From positions 12,061,212-12,125,211 of the forward strand of contig CP034983.1 of the NCBI GenBank assembly GCA_004026145.2: a DNA stretch of 64,000 nt, read 5' to 3'. The position numbers and the translations under genes were made by a program. Each line of letters starts with the position of its first letter. The stretch's first letter is position 1. Source of the DNA: Takifugu bimaculatus. Its lineage: Eukaryota > Chordata > Actinopteri > Tetraodontiformes > Tetraodontidae. Positions 43,375 to 58,299 of this stretch are shown in pieces. The notes beneath the pieces were generated by a model. That model ran no database searches, was not told the DNA's origin, and worked only from the letters and a program-made list of their open reading frames with translations.

Positions 43375-46300
43375 CCCTGCCTTTCCAGGTCTTCCCCTCT
43401 TCTGTCTCTAGGACCACCTACCGCCTTTGTTTTCCTTCAAATGTTCACCAATTATCCTCAATTACCTCCATTTGCTCACAGTCCGACCGGGAGGTACTGG
43501 CGGCATGAATCAATGCCCCGCGCCACCGTTTGGGCTCTCCAGCACGACTGCTGAATTAAGCGGAGTTGGCGCGACGTCGCCCGCCTGCTTCCCCTGGCTC
43601 ATTGTGGTTCACGGCGGCGGCGTCGCCAGCATGACTCCGTCTAACGAGCGTGGACGCGGTCCGTCGCGCAGGAGAGGCGCCGCTGATGGCTTCACGGCAG
43701 CTAATTACAGGCAGCTGCTGTATTCATTCATATTTGGGGGGGGGGTCGAATCAAGTTGTGTTTTTTGTGCTAAAATACAAATGCAGTCAAGGCTCACAGA
43801 TAATAAACCTTAAAACTGTGACGTCATAACTCATTAAAGCTGTTATTTCACACCCTCACCACCAGGTGGCCCAGTAGCTCGACAGGAACCAGTTAGCACG
43901 TTTCAAACCTTACGGATAATAATGTCCAACGTTTCTGCACATCTATCAATTTTTAGTGGATTTTTCTTTTCACTTGTGCAGTTCCAAGTGTGTAATAACA
44001 CTGTAGAGGGGGAGGGGAGGAGCCGCAGGACACAGGTGTCTCACAAACGCACCGGAAATGGCCCTCATCACCGTGCACGGCAAGGGACGGACCAAATCAA
44101 GAGGTGATTTCACCCTGGAATGACACAGGACTGAGGCTAAAGCAGCTAGCTAGCTGCCCGCCAGCGCCGGACAACCGTTTCCCCTCACGGTTCCGAACTC
44201 ATTCTCATATCTGGTAGCACCTGAGGCGTTAGGCCTGTTCTCACAGCACCCTGGTGAGGGAGGGAGGCGGGTGTTACCGACTGTTTCATCCAGGTAATGT
44301 TAGAACCACAGATTGGATCAGCCTTGTACTACCCTCTGATCCATCACGGGTCGGATTCTAAATCAAAAACGCAGAAAAAACCTCGGCAGCTTTTGCTGTT
44401 TGTCATCCCCTCACAAGTTGTTGCTGTTTCCTGCTGCTATTGTTAGCTTCTTCTCCCTCAGAGCTTCAGCTGTCACTCCGTCATTAGCAGGAGGCTCGAT
44501 GGGTCCCGACAGATGAAAGCGGCAAATTAATTCAATCCCAATACCAGAACCTGAAGCGTCGGAGCAGGTTTCATTCTGCTGATTTCCTTAAAGACGCCAC
44601 CGGAGTTCTGTGTTTCTCCCGCCCCTCCACGGTTCATAAATAGCATCGGCATCTTTATCAAAGCGCTGGGAAATAAAAGGCGGGATGTCAGAACGCCGAT
44701 TATTTCCCTTCCACCTCGCAGATACGTCGGCCGACAGGAAGCGATTTCCTGCGGAGGAAATAATGTCGGAGAACGATTTCGCATTCCGTTCCGTGAAATC
44801 AACATCCCGCCGCATGTTCTTTGATGCAAAACATCAAAGCGAACATTAATGTCACACAAAAGCAGAAATCGAAAATGCACTTTTAATGTGCTAATTCATC
44901 ACCTTCGAGGCTCCGCCAAGGCCGCCTCCCGGTCCGTCCAGCCTCCTGATGAAGTTCCCAGTTCACGGGGGGGGGGGGGGTCCCAGCCCTGAGGGAAAAG
45001 TGAGGTCCACTCAAGCTGAAGCCGCCTTTCCTTCTTCACAAGTTTTCTTGTTACAGCAAATGAAGCGTCCATTTTATTTAGTCTTTTTTTTCAATAAAGG
45101 AAAGTCTCGGAATGGAGCCCAGTAATGGCACCATAATTCTGTGAGGACAATCCCGAATGATGGTGTGGAAAACTTCCAGGATCGGAATGGTGAGATCAGT
45201 CAGTGCGCCGGGTTGTGGCTGAATACAACGGAGGGTTTGTTTTAAAAATGGAGGCCTGCTTCTGCCGGGTTTTTCTCCCCCTCCCTTCAGACGACGACGC
45301 CTTCGAGGTCTTTTCCGTTCACCCTCCGAGTGTCGGTTGGGCCGGAACATCCTTCAGCCGGAGCCGCTCTTGAACCGCAGCCTCTTATCGACAACGGATC
45401 ACAGGACCACTTTCGTTTGAAAGCAGCCGCTTGTAGTTTCAAACCCGCGGAGGGTTCTGCCGCTTCCCTCAGCTCAGAGGAGCGTTTTAACGTCTGCGGA
45501 CCTTTGTTCCCCCCCCCTCCCTCGCCGAGCTCTGAGCCTCCGGAACTGTTGAACAAATCACTTTGGATGAGATTCCCGGATCGGCTCAAGCGTCTCAGGC
45601 AGACCACGCGGGGAATACGTGACAATCACTGCACGGATGGATGGAGAGAACTTCCAGAGATAGTTGGGGAACTTTCTGTCGCAGCACAACAACCAGCCTG
45701 GTCCTGCTGAAGGTTTCTCCCTTCTAGAGGGTAGTATTCCCTCCTCGGGTGCTTGCTCCTGGGGGGTTCTGTAAAGCTAAATTAGGTGGTTTTAATCCCT
45801 GCCACACAGAGATGTCAAGCTAGCCCAACTCTGGGACGTCCCTGAGAACAATAGCAACCATGTTTACTGTGGGTAGCAAAGAAATTGGACCCGGAATCAT
45901 CGCAAAGCTTTTTTTTCCCACATCAACAGCTCCGAAAAAACCCTCGGATTTGTCTCCAACTAATCAAAACGTCAGTAATTTACCGCACGATGGACATTAG
46001 ATGATCATTCTTTGTAATCCATTGACATAAACGGAAGGGGGGAAAAACCCAAAACTGCGGTAGCATCTGCAGCGGCTCCAATCCTCATTCAGTCCCGATA
46101 ATGAAATTTGAAACAAAGCCCCGGAGAGATTAAGGATTCTCCTCCGCCAGCAGATGTTTATGGAATAAAAAGACGAGGGGAGGACCCGGAGATAACGGAG
46201 TGTTGTGAGTGTGGCGGGATTCTCTCGCTACATTTGGGGCGAGAGGCGACCAGGACAACGGAGGGAGCAGATTTGGGCATTGTTAATGTACCCCCCCCCC

Positions 46301-48017
46301 CAGTGCCGCATCAGGATCAGGACTTAAGACAATGACTCCCTTCCGTTATCTCGCTGCAACACTCTGTCGGAATTGATTAAAGCCTGAATCCCAAACAACT
46401 TGTTTTCTCTCAAGTGCGGCTTCGTCACTGCCGTGTAGCTCCTGCAGAACATCGTCAAGCGGTTCTGATCCCGTCCCGGGTCGAAGGCGGGCGGAGCTTA
46501 TCCCAGCACCTCAGGTACGCCTGACTGGCCCTGGAGGGTGTGAGCATTTGAACCGTGTTCGGGGGCTTCTGGACCGGTTTTGATCGAATCCCAGGCTCCG
46601 TCGCTAAGGACAGTTTTCACGTCTAAAGCCCTCTAACGCTACGATGACCTCGGGGGGGCCAACTCTGACCTTCAGCTTTGATAAAACATCAAGCGACGCG
46701 GGAATCTCAGAAATAAATTGCTTCTCGATGGTCTTCCACTCATCCTCTGAGAACCCTCAACCCGAAAAACACTCTTGTTAAAGACCCCCACTTTACTGGA
46801 CTGGAGCTGTCACATCTGATAAAGCTCACTGGAACCGACGGGCTGCAGGTGGGTCGGGGGTGGGGGACCTCTGGGGGGGGACCAGGACTTTTGTGACACT
46901 CAAATGAACCTTTAACTCTCTCCTTTGGATCGCCGGCGGGTCCGACGCTCCTCAAAGGCGGCAGAATCCCACCTTAAGTAACATTACAGTGGCGGCGCGG
47001 CCGCATTGTTTTCCGGAACGCGGCGGGATTTTAATGATGCCGGCGAAGCCGCAAATGAGCAAGTGAAAGCCAGCGAAATTGGGAATGAACACATTAGCCG
47101 GTGCTGACAGATGAGTCTTAATTGTTACCTCTGGCAAATGGAGCTTCACATAAGGGAACAAAAGCGCTCCTCCTCCTCCCGGCGCCCCGTTTGATGCAAT
47201 GTGACGATGACCTTGCTGCAGTGCCCCCCCCCCCCACTCGCAAGATCCTTAAGAGTTTATCTTGACAGGCTCCCGAACCGTCTCTCAGGTGTCGCGCTGA
47301 TGGACCGATTCATTTACCTCTGTCAGGAACCGCGGCAGATGAATCCCCATTGTTCCTCCGCCCGTTCCTGCTCCTCCAGGCAAGCTGCATTATTGTTTCA
47401 ACAGTCTTTAAACTGCATAACCCCCCCCTCCCCCACAAAACAACGATAGCATTATCGGACGTTGTTCTGGTGGAAATTCTCACCACGTCTGAGTCTAATC
47501 CGCTGTATTTCACACTTCGTGCGAGAGGATTTAGCTAAATTTTGTTCTCTTAAGAACACGAAGGTGGGCGGAGCCAACACAATTCCAGGGAAACTTGGAG
47601 CGTAATTGATAGCGTGCGAACTTAGAACTGGAACTTGGTGACAATGACGTGCTGCTTCGTTAGCATACGATATCATGTACCGATTTACCCTTAAAAAGAT
47701 TGTTTTACTACTTTTGCCTCATCCTAATAAAGTTTATCCCTCGCACTCTCCCGATTTCCTTTGCTTTCAACCAAAGGAGGCAGCAACTGCAGCGCTTCCT
47801 TTGAACACCCCCGCTTTCTGACGGTGGTTCACTCCACTCGGGGCTAAACTGAGCCCGGTTCTGTCACGTAAGCGCGGCGCGTCAGCTCGCACGACAGCCT
47901 GATTGGCACCTTTTTAACTTTTGAAAATAAACAGTTATAAATACCCCCTCACGTGAAGTCTTTGAGCTCGCTGCGACACCCACACACGCCAGTGAAGGGC
48001 TGCGAGGCCTCAGCGGG

Positions 48018-48019
<2 letters not shown>

Positions 48020-48089
<70 letters not shown>

Positions 48090-48114
48090 GGTGTGTGTGT
48101 GAGAGAGAGAGAGA
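48020..48114. repeat. (GT)n(GA)n compound microsatellite
   Basis: About 40 GT units with small interruptions, followed by a short GA run. Confidence 0.97.
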
Positions 48115-50337
48115 CACTCAAGTATAGAACCTGAAACCCTACATCTGTTGTACACTGTTTACTTACTGTAAAACACTGGAAAATGTCGTGTTTCCGCCTG
48201 CGTGTGAAGGTGACAGGTGACGGGCCAGGAGGTGCCACGTTTCAAGGTCACCGTTTGGAGGGTCTGGTGCCACGACACCACCAGCAGGCTATGATGGGAC
48301 CACTGATGAGGTCTGGAACCAAGAGCAAACGGCTTTGGGTCGCTCCCTGTCGCCAGGAAGTCATCACGAGCCATCGGGTCCGACCGCGTGCGCTCATTTC
48401 GCAGCAGCTGGGCGTTGCGACGTGGGGAGTGTGTAAGAGGTGTGATGGTCATGAGTGGGCATGCGGGTGTTAGATGAGCCATTGATCCCTCCCAGCATGC
48501 GGTTCCACCAGGCACGCTCCACCTCCCCTCACCTCATTGACTTCCTGCCACGGCGTTCTGCTGCCATGGCATGACCTAACATTTAATGATCGTTTGATGG
48601 AGTAACGTCACGTTTATCACGTTTGGGGCCCGATCGGGGACGCGGACAGAAGCAATAAACAAAGAGCGCGGGCGGGGGAGGGGCTTCGCTTTGATTGACA
48701 GCAGAGGTCATTTAGGGGTCAAGTGAGAGAGACGTTTTCAAGCAGCATCGGTGGTCAAGACGATCTCTTTAGAAATGATTAGCATCCTCTAAACTGAATC
48801 TAAATCTTAATCCCATAATATCAGCCAATGCTAACCTTGTTTTTAGGTTTTATAGCTAATATTGAATAGGATTTTGGTATTTTGGTGATTTCTTAATGGA
48901 ACAAATATATTGCTTTAACTAGCTAGTATTTAACCGTCTGTGCTGCGGTCAAAAAGACGTCGTCATTTACGATGCAGATCTCTGACGAGCTTTTTTTGTG
49001 GAAATTCCACCACAGAGCAAATTAGGGAATTAGACTGATATATTCATAAAGACGACATCAGATGTGATGATTAATCTGTGAGATCAGGTTGACAAGTCGA
49101 GAAATGGTTGGAGGTGCTTTGTTATCATAAAAATTAAACATTCACCTGATTGGTAACAAATTTTCCTGCTTGATAATTCCAAATTAATTCCGGTTCTCTC
49201 TGTCCTGACTGCTGTGTTGTGGTTGTTTCTTTGAGTGGGCGACTAAAACAACTTTATTTTTGGGTTCAGTGGTTCGGCTGCAGCGCTCAGCTGGATGTCT
49301 GTGGATGCTGTGGCGATGGGTCCACATCTGCAGGAATCTGAGCACAAACAACCCTTTAGCTGACTCGCGTCCTTTAAGATTTTACAACGGATGAGACAAA
49401 CGGAGACGGTTTCCTGTTGAGTCGGGTGAAACTGTCAAAAGTTCCTAATCTGGACTGATATAAATGAAAGAAGTAAAGATTTTTGCCTTCAGCTAACGTT
49501 CTGGCTAGCTTTGTAACGGAAAAAAAGCTGCACGACAAGCTAAAGGTTGCGTAATTATCCCTCTTTTAGTGCCACGCATTGTTGCGCAAAATAAAGCTAA
49601 TTTTGTCCGACTGATGAGGAAAAATAAGGTGGAAGGACAGTAAGAGGTGTGTTAATTTACAAAAGGCTGGAGGAAAAGTTAATTAAGCCGGCTGCGGGAA
49701 ACGGGAAAGTGCTGAGTCCTGGAGACACAAAATATTTATTCATCAGCCCATTAAATTTTCATCCCTTTTTTCCCCTCCTATTTTGAAAGAGTGGAACGGA
49801 GGAATGCTTTGAACATTTGACCTTATATGTAAAAGTGTGGGGTGAATTTAAGGAGCCTCGGGGATTGTTTTAATCATTTGGACCCAGCGTCAAAAAAAAA
49901 AAAAGTAAAAAATCTCAGCGCTCAATGAGTGAGCTTTTATTATTCAATTCACACTCTTTTGGCAAAAATTTGTTACGATGAAATATTTACGAAGTATTAC
50001 AAAAGTGAGCCGAAAGTCAGTCAGGAAAAAAAAATCCCTGAGTCACAATTTAAGTTCCAGTACAGCACATCAACATGCTAAAGCAAATTTGCTAATCTCC
50101 ACTTCGCAAATAAGGAACAAAGTCATCAGAGATCAGCTGTTCTGATCTGAAAACAGGGTAAAACAGCTGCTCGGACAACTTAAACCATTATCATTTTCAA
50201 GAAAGCACAATCAAATAACCCTTTCTGGATTCTTCACAGAACAAAAGTCAGGAAATAACTCATGGGCAGTCCAACTTAATTATCAAATACAAATACACAT
50301 ATATGTAAAAAAAAAAATCAAAATGCTTTCTGGTATT

Positions 50338-50406
50338 GTTCAGGGGGCCGGACCAAATGTGGAGGCAGGCCGTATCCGGCCCACGGGCCGTAGTTTGGGA
50401 ACCACT
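50338..50406 (-). mobile_element. hAT-type terminal fragment
   Basis: On the minus strand it starts CAGTGGTTCCCAAACT, then a CGGCCCGTGGGCCGGAT-type GC-rich stretch, typical of vertebrate hAT/Charlie-like ends. Only one end is visible. Confidence 0.55.
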
Positions 50407-53400
50407 GACTTAAACTATAATTCTCTGAAGCGATTCAGGAGAAGGCGAGGCTGTACTACGAACAGGAGAACCAGCCTCGTAAGAATTTGGCTTTTAAAGA
50501 AGAAAACTGCTCTTCAATAGAACTTCCTGTGATTGCACAACACCTCCCAGTGTTTAGCTAAAGTGACAGTAGCAGCACAACTACCTGAAAACTGACACGA
50601 TGTTGCTGCGAGAGACATTTTGTTCCGGCGAAATAAGACCCTGAGATAATCGGAAAAGGGACATCTGAAACATCACGTCGTACAGTCCTGGAGCCTGGGG
50701 CGCGCCAATGAAAGGACGGCGCCCGCCTGCAGTGGTCACGTGCCTCTGCAGCCTAATTATACGGCAACAAACGAGTTGCCAATCAGGAGAATATATTGTC
50801 TGGTTTTATCTCAGGAACTCATCAAGTCGACCCAATTAAAAGCGGCGGTGAGAGAGGCATCGGCGGCAGTGGGCCTTCCATTCGGTTAATTCATGATTGC
50901 CAATTAAAATAGAATAGCGTGCAAAGTTGTAAAGCTGTCAGGAGGGCCCGGCTAAATTACCCTTTTCCACTTTGAATGATGGATGCCTTCATGGCGCTCC
51001 CTTATCTTATTTATTTTCTGGGCAGAAGGTAGAAACGGCGACCGGCGCCGTTTAAAGAACTTGTCGTAATGGTTCCTCCCGTTCTGAAGTCTGCATGCGC
51101 CTTTTAATGGCGCTTTGATCTGCGCTTTGATCTGCGTTCAGCGGTGCTACCGGTGCAGTTTTATGGTAATTTTGCAGAAATATTTCCGAGCACCTGTTGT
51201 GACAATCATCACAATTGTGATAATCTGTGTAATATTTTTACCGGAACATAAAATATCCGGATTTAATTTTTTTTTATTAGTGTTGAAATTGTCATTTGTC
51301 TGACTAATAAATGTGTTTTACGCGTCGAGAAACATAGTTTGTTGATTTAAAAGGAAATAAACTGAACGTATAAAAGTAAGTTACGGATGGTCCTTTAGCT
51401 TAGCCGACCTTGTTCAGACATCGTACTTGCTCTGAAGTGGATGTTACCATGGTTACAGGAAGAGATAACTGTGTGTAGCTCCGCCCACAGCGACCACCGT
51501 GGGACTGTTGGGCCTGGTGACTTCTGACAAGTGAATAATGTGGGCTGAACTGCCTCACCCAGATCTTAGCTTCATTTTAGCACTGGCGTGCTGCCTGAAT
51601 GGGGCGGAGCCACAAGGGGACAGACATTACAATGTCAAACCTTCTCCGCTTATTACACCTGCATAAACGCTACCTTACTAATTACTTTTCACTTCTGATC
51701 GTACATTGAGCAGGACATCATACTCGTGTCTACTAACCTGTGCTAACCACTTTAGCTAGCACTTGCTCTGTTTGCTGCATTCGACGGATATTACAACCAA
51801 ATAGTTTTGTTCCGGCGTTCGTTCCCAAGTTCCTTGTTTTTGTCGGCACGGGAGCACGTGCCGCCTGCGTCTCTCGCACCATTAGCCTGCTGTCGCTACG
51901 CTACAGATGACCTAATTAAAACGTGTCCCGCTGAAATGTGTCACTTTCTCTAAAAGCCCAAATTGATAGCAGACATTAATTTTCGCTTTCTCAAAATGAC
52001 CTTTAATTTCTCTTGCCAAGTGTAGGCCCGCGTCCACGGCGACACGCCCCCTCCTCGACCCCCCGGTTCTCCTGAAACAATATGTCAGACGGCGTTGACG
52101 GAGGAAGCCGCCGTTACTCAGAGGAGCGGCGTCCGAGCTGATCTCACCGTTGGATTTCAAGTATTTACGAGAAAATGCCGCGGCCTCGCCAGTTTCCGAC
52201 ATAAATCACCGCGGCTAAATCTCCCGTAGCAGGATGCCGCCCTCGGCAATTTGCTCACTTTTGCTGTAGCCTCCGTTATTTTATTTTTTTTACGTCCCCC
52301 ATGAGGGCTGAGAGCACAACAAACCCCGGATCCCGAAGTGTCGCTGAAAGTAATGGCTTCCATCGCGGCCTGGTTTAGTTCGCCCCCCAGGAGGGGCGGT
52401 CCGCGGGTCAGGCTCTTTTCTACAGATTAAAAGACGGTGTCGGCACCGTGTCACATGGTCGGGAGATCAATGGCACGGCGAAGGAAATGAAAGCCGTGAT
52501 GGACGTGGGCGACCACACGGGCGCCGGCCGCCATGAGTGTTCCTTTCATGCAGGCGGCAGCTGGGACCTGAGGGGGGTCCTGTCAGCAGAGGCTAGCGTG
52601 GCCCCGAGCACAGTCCACAACCACAGGAGACCCCAGGGGGCCTTTCATGGGAAGACTTACACGGCCTCAGACATGGGCTCAATCAAAGCGTGTCACTCTG
52701 GGCTGAGCGGCACCGACACAAACTTTAGCTTCAAACACGCTACACGCGACGCCGCGGGAGAGAAGAAAACACACATAGCTTGTTTTGTTGTCTGAGTTAG
52801 CAGTTAGCAATTATCTTCTCCCCCCACTGAAGCCAAAATTCAGCATCACGATCTGATTTGTGTCCTTTCGCTTTTTTCTTGAATGTGAACGTTTACATCT
52901 AAACATTTGTCCTTTCTACGAAAGAAAGCGCTAACCGATGAAGCTACGCTCTTGTTTCTGAATTCTCCTTAGTAACATTTATTAGCATTTATTAACATTT
53001 ATTAACAAAAATGTGTCGTCTGCATAAATGAATTTGGGGAAGTCGCTCGTCAGCGTTGGTGAAGAACGAACCTCGCTAACCCCAGAAACTAACCATGCTA
53101 GTTTTGTTGCATTTATAAACTTCTCATTTTGCCGATTTTGTCAGATGCTAGCTAGCTGATTCGATTAAAGTTTAATAAACTAGAGACTCATTTAATCTTT
53201 CATTTGAGCAACACGGGTGTTACGTGTGTTCTGATGGTCAATGCAACTGATTTGACATGATTATTTCTTTCCTCCTTCCTCTCTGAGTTGCTGCGACGGT
53301 AAATTACATTTTTTTCCACCCGAGTTTATAGTCACAAATGTCAGTATTTTGCTTCCCGTCCGCCCGCTGACTCAGCAAGACTTCTTGGCTCGTACGTTCA

Positions 53401-53521
53401 CATAAAGATCGGAAGGAAATTTAACGGGCAGAAGAGAAACTCCCCGAGTTAACGAGAAGCACTGAAATATGACTGAGTCTGGCTCCGGCTGCAATTTGGA
53501 GTGTGTCCTCCTGTCAGGCGC

Positions 53522-53523
<2 letters not shown>

Positions 53524-53573
<50 letters not shown>
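53524..53573. repeat. (GT)n microsatellite
   Basis: About 25 uninterrupted GT units. Confidence 0.97.
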
Positions 53574-56500
53574 ATTCACACTGACAACCTGTTGTCGACG
53601 GCGTCCGTCAGGCGAGCCCTCTTCACTTCCTCTTCCTCCAGCGTGGGGCCTCACCTCTGTTGCCGCGGCGATGGCCCGCACGCCCCCGCCAGCGCCAGAT
53701 TCCACCCAGCGGTCTGATTTCCAGGACCTCAGCAGGCGGCGTTTGCATTCACCTGCGCCTCGCAGGAGGCATCAGAGGCTTGTTTCCTCGTTACACGGTG
53801 GCCTGAGAACACGGGGGGTGACTGGGGAAGACAGAATGTGGGAAGAAAAGGACGTGAGACGAAGAGATGGAGGATAACAAGCTCTCTCCCGGCTCGGCAG
53901 CCGTGAACGCCGCGGCGCCGCCGGGCTGAATGCAAACAGGCCTGGAGGTTTTCAGCCAGACTGTTGAAGCGTGCACACTCCCCCCCCCCCCAATCACCAG
54001 GAAGCTACCATCACCACAAAGCCTCGTTTTTATTTATTTTTTTGTCTTTTTGTCCCTTCCTGCCCCCCCCCCACCCCATCTTCATTCCTGTCTTGTTTGT
54101 GCTCTTTCATTCCTTCCCCCTCATTGTGTACAACACACTCCGACATTATTCCTCCCACTGACAAAACATCCGGGCGAAGCTCGCTGTCGCACACCTGGAA
54201 CATTTTCCAGTTTCCAGGAAAATCCCTAATTGGAAAAAAAAAAAAAAAACTACTCTGGAGGTGCAAAACAAATAAACAAGGGTCATGAAAGTATTTGCTA
54301 ATCACGCTGCGCCGTCCCCAAACGCCGCTGCTCGGCCCGTTTCCTTTCAAGGTCTGATCCAATTCGTATTGACGAGAGGGAGTTATGCAAATCGGTTGCT
54401 AATTGTTTCATTTTCGTTGATGTTGTGCCTGGAGAGCAAGAGGACGTGTTATTGATGCAAGTGTCGCTGTTAGCTAAGTTAGCTCAGGATCTCCATTCAG
54501 GGCTTATTCCGTAACGTTCTCCAGAGACAGGCTTAATCTTTAGGCTAGCATGGGGCTAACACATCACTTGGGGGAGGGGCTTGAATTGGACCTGGAACTA
54601 GCCTGTCTATACGGCATAGTTCAAGGCAACTTACAACAAGTTGCATTCAGGGAATAAAAACGTGCTTTGCTGAGCGCTAACGACCTGACGCTAGCGTTTG
54701 GCTCCAGTTTTTGAAAGCAGGTATTCGGAATCCTCAACCTTCTGCTGTGTTCCCAGACTTTAACCGTCTTCCTCTGCAGTATCTTACCGCCGCTCCGCTG
54801 ACGGCGGGGGGGCACCGGGCTGCCTTATTTCCTCGCAGTGGGTTCAGATCTTTACGTGAATCGAGGGAGCGCAGATCCTTGTGTGCTGCCGATCCCGGCG
54901 TGCCATTAGCATTCCGCTCAGGATCCCGGCCGACACAACCCGAGGTGAATGAACACGTCTGTCTGCGGCGAGACGTTTTCTCTTTCAGGGCCGGCCGCGG
55001 CGAGGATGCGCTGATTGCCGAGGCTGACCCCCCGTACTCGCCCGCCTCAAGTATCCACCACAAGTATTTTCTTTTTTTTTTTTTTCCATTTGTAAGGGCT
55101 TGATCTTCTCGACGGAGAGTGAATGCCGGCTCTCTTCGCCGCACAAGGCAGATTTTCCGCCACAATGCAGAAGATGCCACAAGTTCAGGAAAACCTTCAG
55201 CGGCATTGATTATTTTCCAGGCCGTCCTTGAGGAAGGTCCCTGCCACCGTCCAGCCTCTGCGTTTGCTTGTGTGCAGAGTTGGACACTTTCAGGGTATAT
55301 CAATGAGGATTAGGACGGGGTAATAAAGGTGGGGGGGGGGGGTTAAAGTCCATAGAAAAGCTGTAAATTTAAGAAGCCGATACACTAAACTGTGCGAGTT
55401 TCAGCCCTCTGCAAGACAAGTACGAAGATTCAACCCAGCGAGATGCTCTTCCTCCCCCATAATCTATTTAACCCTGGCTGGGGGTTGGTGGGGGGGCATT
55501 TGTGTAATCTGAAAGAGCCTTTCTGGAATATGGCACTTTCAGCCGGTAAGAGATCTCATCTCATCTCATCGGGCGGCCTGACGGACGGCGAGGATGCGAC
55601 CATCTGGATCGATCCGGCGTGATCAGGTGATCCATTATTTCACTTGATCTCTTGACCCTCGGACGTCTGATGAAAACATAATCGTTCGATACCCACCGAA
55701 AGATTAGTCCAGACGTGGAGGAGGGGGCCGTGCTCCCCACACGGACCCCCCCCCCCCCAACACAACTGCGGATCAAACCACTTCAGTCACCCCGATTTAC
55801 CGCCTGTCCCGCATCACTCATTTTTTTCCCCCAGAAATGCTTTGATATCAACTATTATATTTTGATTAGGTGAGTCTTGGCTTTGGGTTAGCCTCGACTT
55901 AGCATAGACGAGCTGAGCTCAGCGGTCGGGCGGGCGGCTGTGCGTAGCCAGAAGGTGATGCTGCGTCATCACTTTCCCTTCATTGCTGCGTCCCAAAGAA
56001 GCGAGTGGAAGCTTCTGCAGCCGCCTCAATGTCTTCATCTCAATTTGGCTCGTAGAGAATTACAAAATGTGATGAGGAACCATGAAAAAAAGGAGGACTA
56101 GACCATTAAAATGGCAAAAGTCAACAAAAAGCAGTGGAAAATGATGTTAAAAGGATACAGCATGAAAGGTAAATATGTTCTGATGTTAAGTCGAGACAGC
56201 AAAACCCTCCCCTTTGGCAAAATGCTAGCAGCTAAATGGCTAAAGGTGGTTTAGCGATGCTCACTGTCCATTTTTTTTTCTATTTAAATTTCTGGCCATC
56301 ATTGAATTTTTGAAAATGTGTGAAACTGGGGCGCTCACAGAGAACAGGAGGTAACTTCCACGTTCATTTTGGGAACAGTGAAAAAAAGGTCATCGCTCCG
56401 GCAACAACGAGCCCGCGGACTGAAAGAAGTCCTCACGAATAAAAATAAATAGTCAAGTTTAGGGGGACACGTGCACGTGTTCTTTAAACGTCCGATCAAT

Positions 56501-58299
56501 ATCTTGTTTAGAGCTGAAATTAGACAGTCAGTGTCTCAATCATCTGTTTCCAATGGCGGCGAAAGGCGCTTACAGGAGCTAACGCTCATTTAGCGGGTCA
56601 GAGATCGATCGGGAATTAACGGGAATCATCAGCATATGTGGTCGTTTTGTGCATCGATCTGTTTGCGATTGTAGAGAAACAAAAGAGGCGCGAAACAAAT
56701 GAGCTTCGTTGTGGTTATGAGCTCGCAAGCAGGTTAGCAACGGCCTCAAATAGCTTTAGCTGATTTATTTATTTATTATTGTCCAACGACGTCCCAGCTA
56801 GGTTTAGCATTGACGTTGCACAGGTTGACCGTTGGTTGATCTATGTCAGCTTAGTTTGTTGTTGGTCCATATTTAGGTCTGTTTTTTTACCCGTTGTTGA
56901 CCACATTAGCCTAGCCAAGGGGCTAATATAAAGGATGGGCTAAATAAACAGGTTCAGTTATTAAAATTGGTGAATGTTCAATGTTAATTGTTCATCGTGA
57001 AGAGATTTTTCTGATTAGTTTACAGTTTTATCCCAATGCAGGAGGGTCTAGCTATCGGCTAACGTGCTAAAAGAACTTTAAAGAGTGAATCATCGTGCCT
57101 CTTCTCTTTATTAAAGTATTAAGTGCCTCTACACACAGATGCGACGTGAACCAGCCCACCTCCACCGACCCCTGGGGGGGGTCAGGTTCTCTCACGCTCC
57201 ATAAACTTGTGCACAGTAGCGCCGCTTTCCTCGTTAGCGCGTGAACAAAAAGAGCCATCAGGCCGTGCGTCACCAGAGAGCAGATCGCCGAGGTGACTGC
57301 GGGTCACGGGAGGGGGGGGGGGACGTGGCAGCGGCCCTGCACAGCTGGCGCGTGTTTCAGTGGGGAGGGGGGGGGGCGCAGCAGCATCACCCCGGGCATC
57401 TCCTGACCGCGAGTGATTGATGGAGAAGAGCTGACGAGTCGGCCTCCCAATGTCACCCTCCAATTAAAAACCTCTCGCCAGCTGACGGCAGTGCTGCCCC
57501 CCCCCCCCCTCCTTTTATTCTCGCACACCCACTCTCTCACCTTGCTCCGTGGCCTCCCGGACCTCCTCCTCCTCCTCGCGCTCATTCCAGCTGCTCTTCC
57601 AGGTGTGACAGACAGGGGCTGCTCTTTCTGTTAGTTTGGGTCGTCGCTCCTCGTCTCCGGCACCACAAAAGGAGTCAAACCTGCCTGGAAGACGCAAATA
57701 AGACCGAAAAGAAACCACAAAAGAAGAAAGCGTCAGCCTCGTGGTTCCACCTGTTTTATTGTCTGGAGCAAATGGACCAAAGACGGGTGTGAATAAATAA
57801 TAATCGGCCCTGAGGAATCCAGCCTGACACTTTAGAAAAGATGCTTCTTATTTAAATCCCGAAATGGAATAATGGCAATACAATTACAAAGAAATAAAAA
57901 TAAAAAAACACACGCAACAAAGGTATTAAATCCACAAAAACGCCTCATGCGGACTATTAATTATAATACGGATTTAATAATCTGTACAAATAATGTAAAT
58001 GGTTTTTTTTTTTTACTGTGGTTTAAATCGGGTGGGTTTTCAACTCCAGCAGGATTTTAACCAAATCTGGGTGATTTTTCAGAACTTTGAAGTCTTTTTT
58101 CCGCCTGTTTTTCCCCCGTTTGCAGCTCAAAACGGGGGAAAAACGCGCATTCAAAATGTGACGCAAACGCACCAAAGAGGCGTGAACTGATCTGTCAATT
58201 GGAGGTTCTGAGCAGCGGAACTTGACTGGTTCCCCTCGCTGAATCCTCCACTGGTTTCCATCTCCACCAGTCCACAGTCCTCCCGCCATCTGCTGCCAC

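Larger units (their letters stand above)
43375..58299. other. Gene-poor intergenic DNA, second half
   Basis: No supportable gene. It contains two more (GT)n arrays, a hAT terminal fragment (about 50338-50406), many C/G runs (44967, 46290, 47224, 53980, 54065, 55329, 55746, 57308, 57367, 57496) and AT-rich stretches around 48800-51300. The position upstream of a cadherin gene suggests cis-regulatory DNA, which is an inference from context only. Confidence 0.5.
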
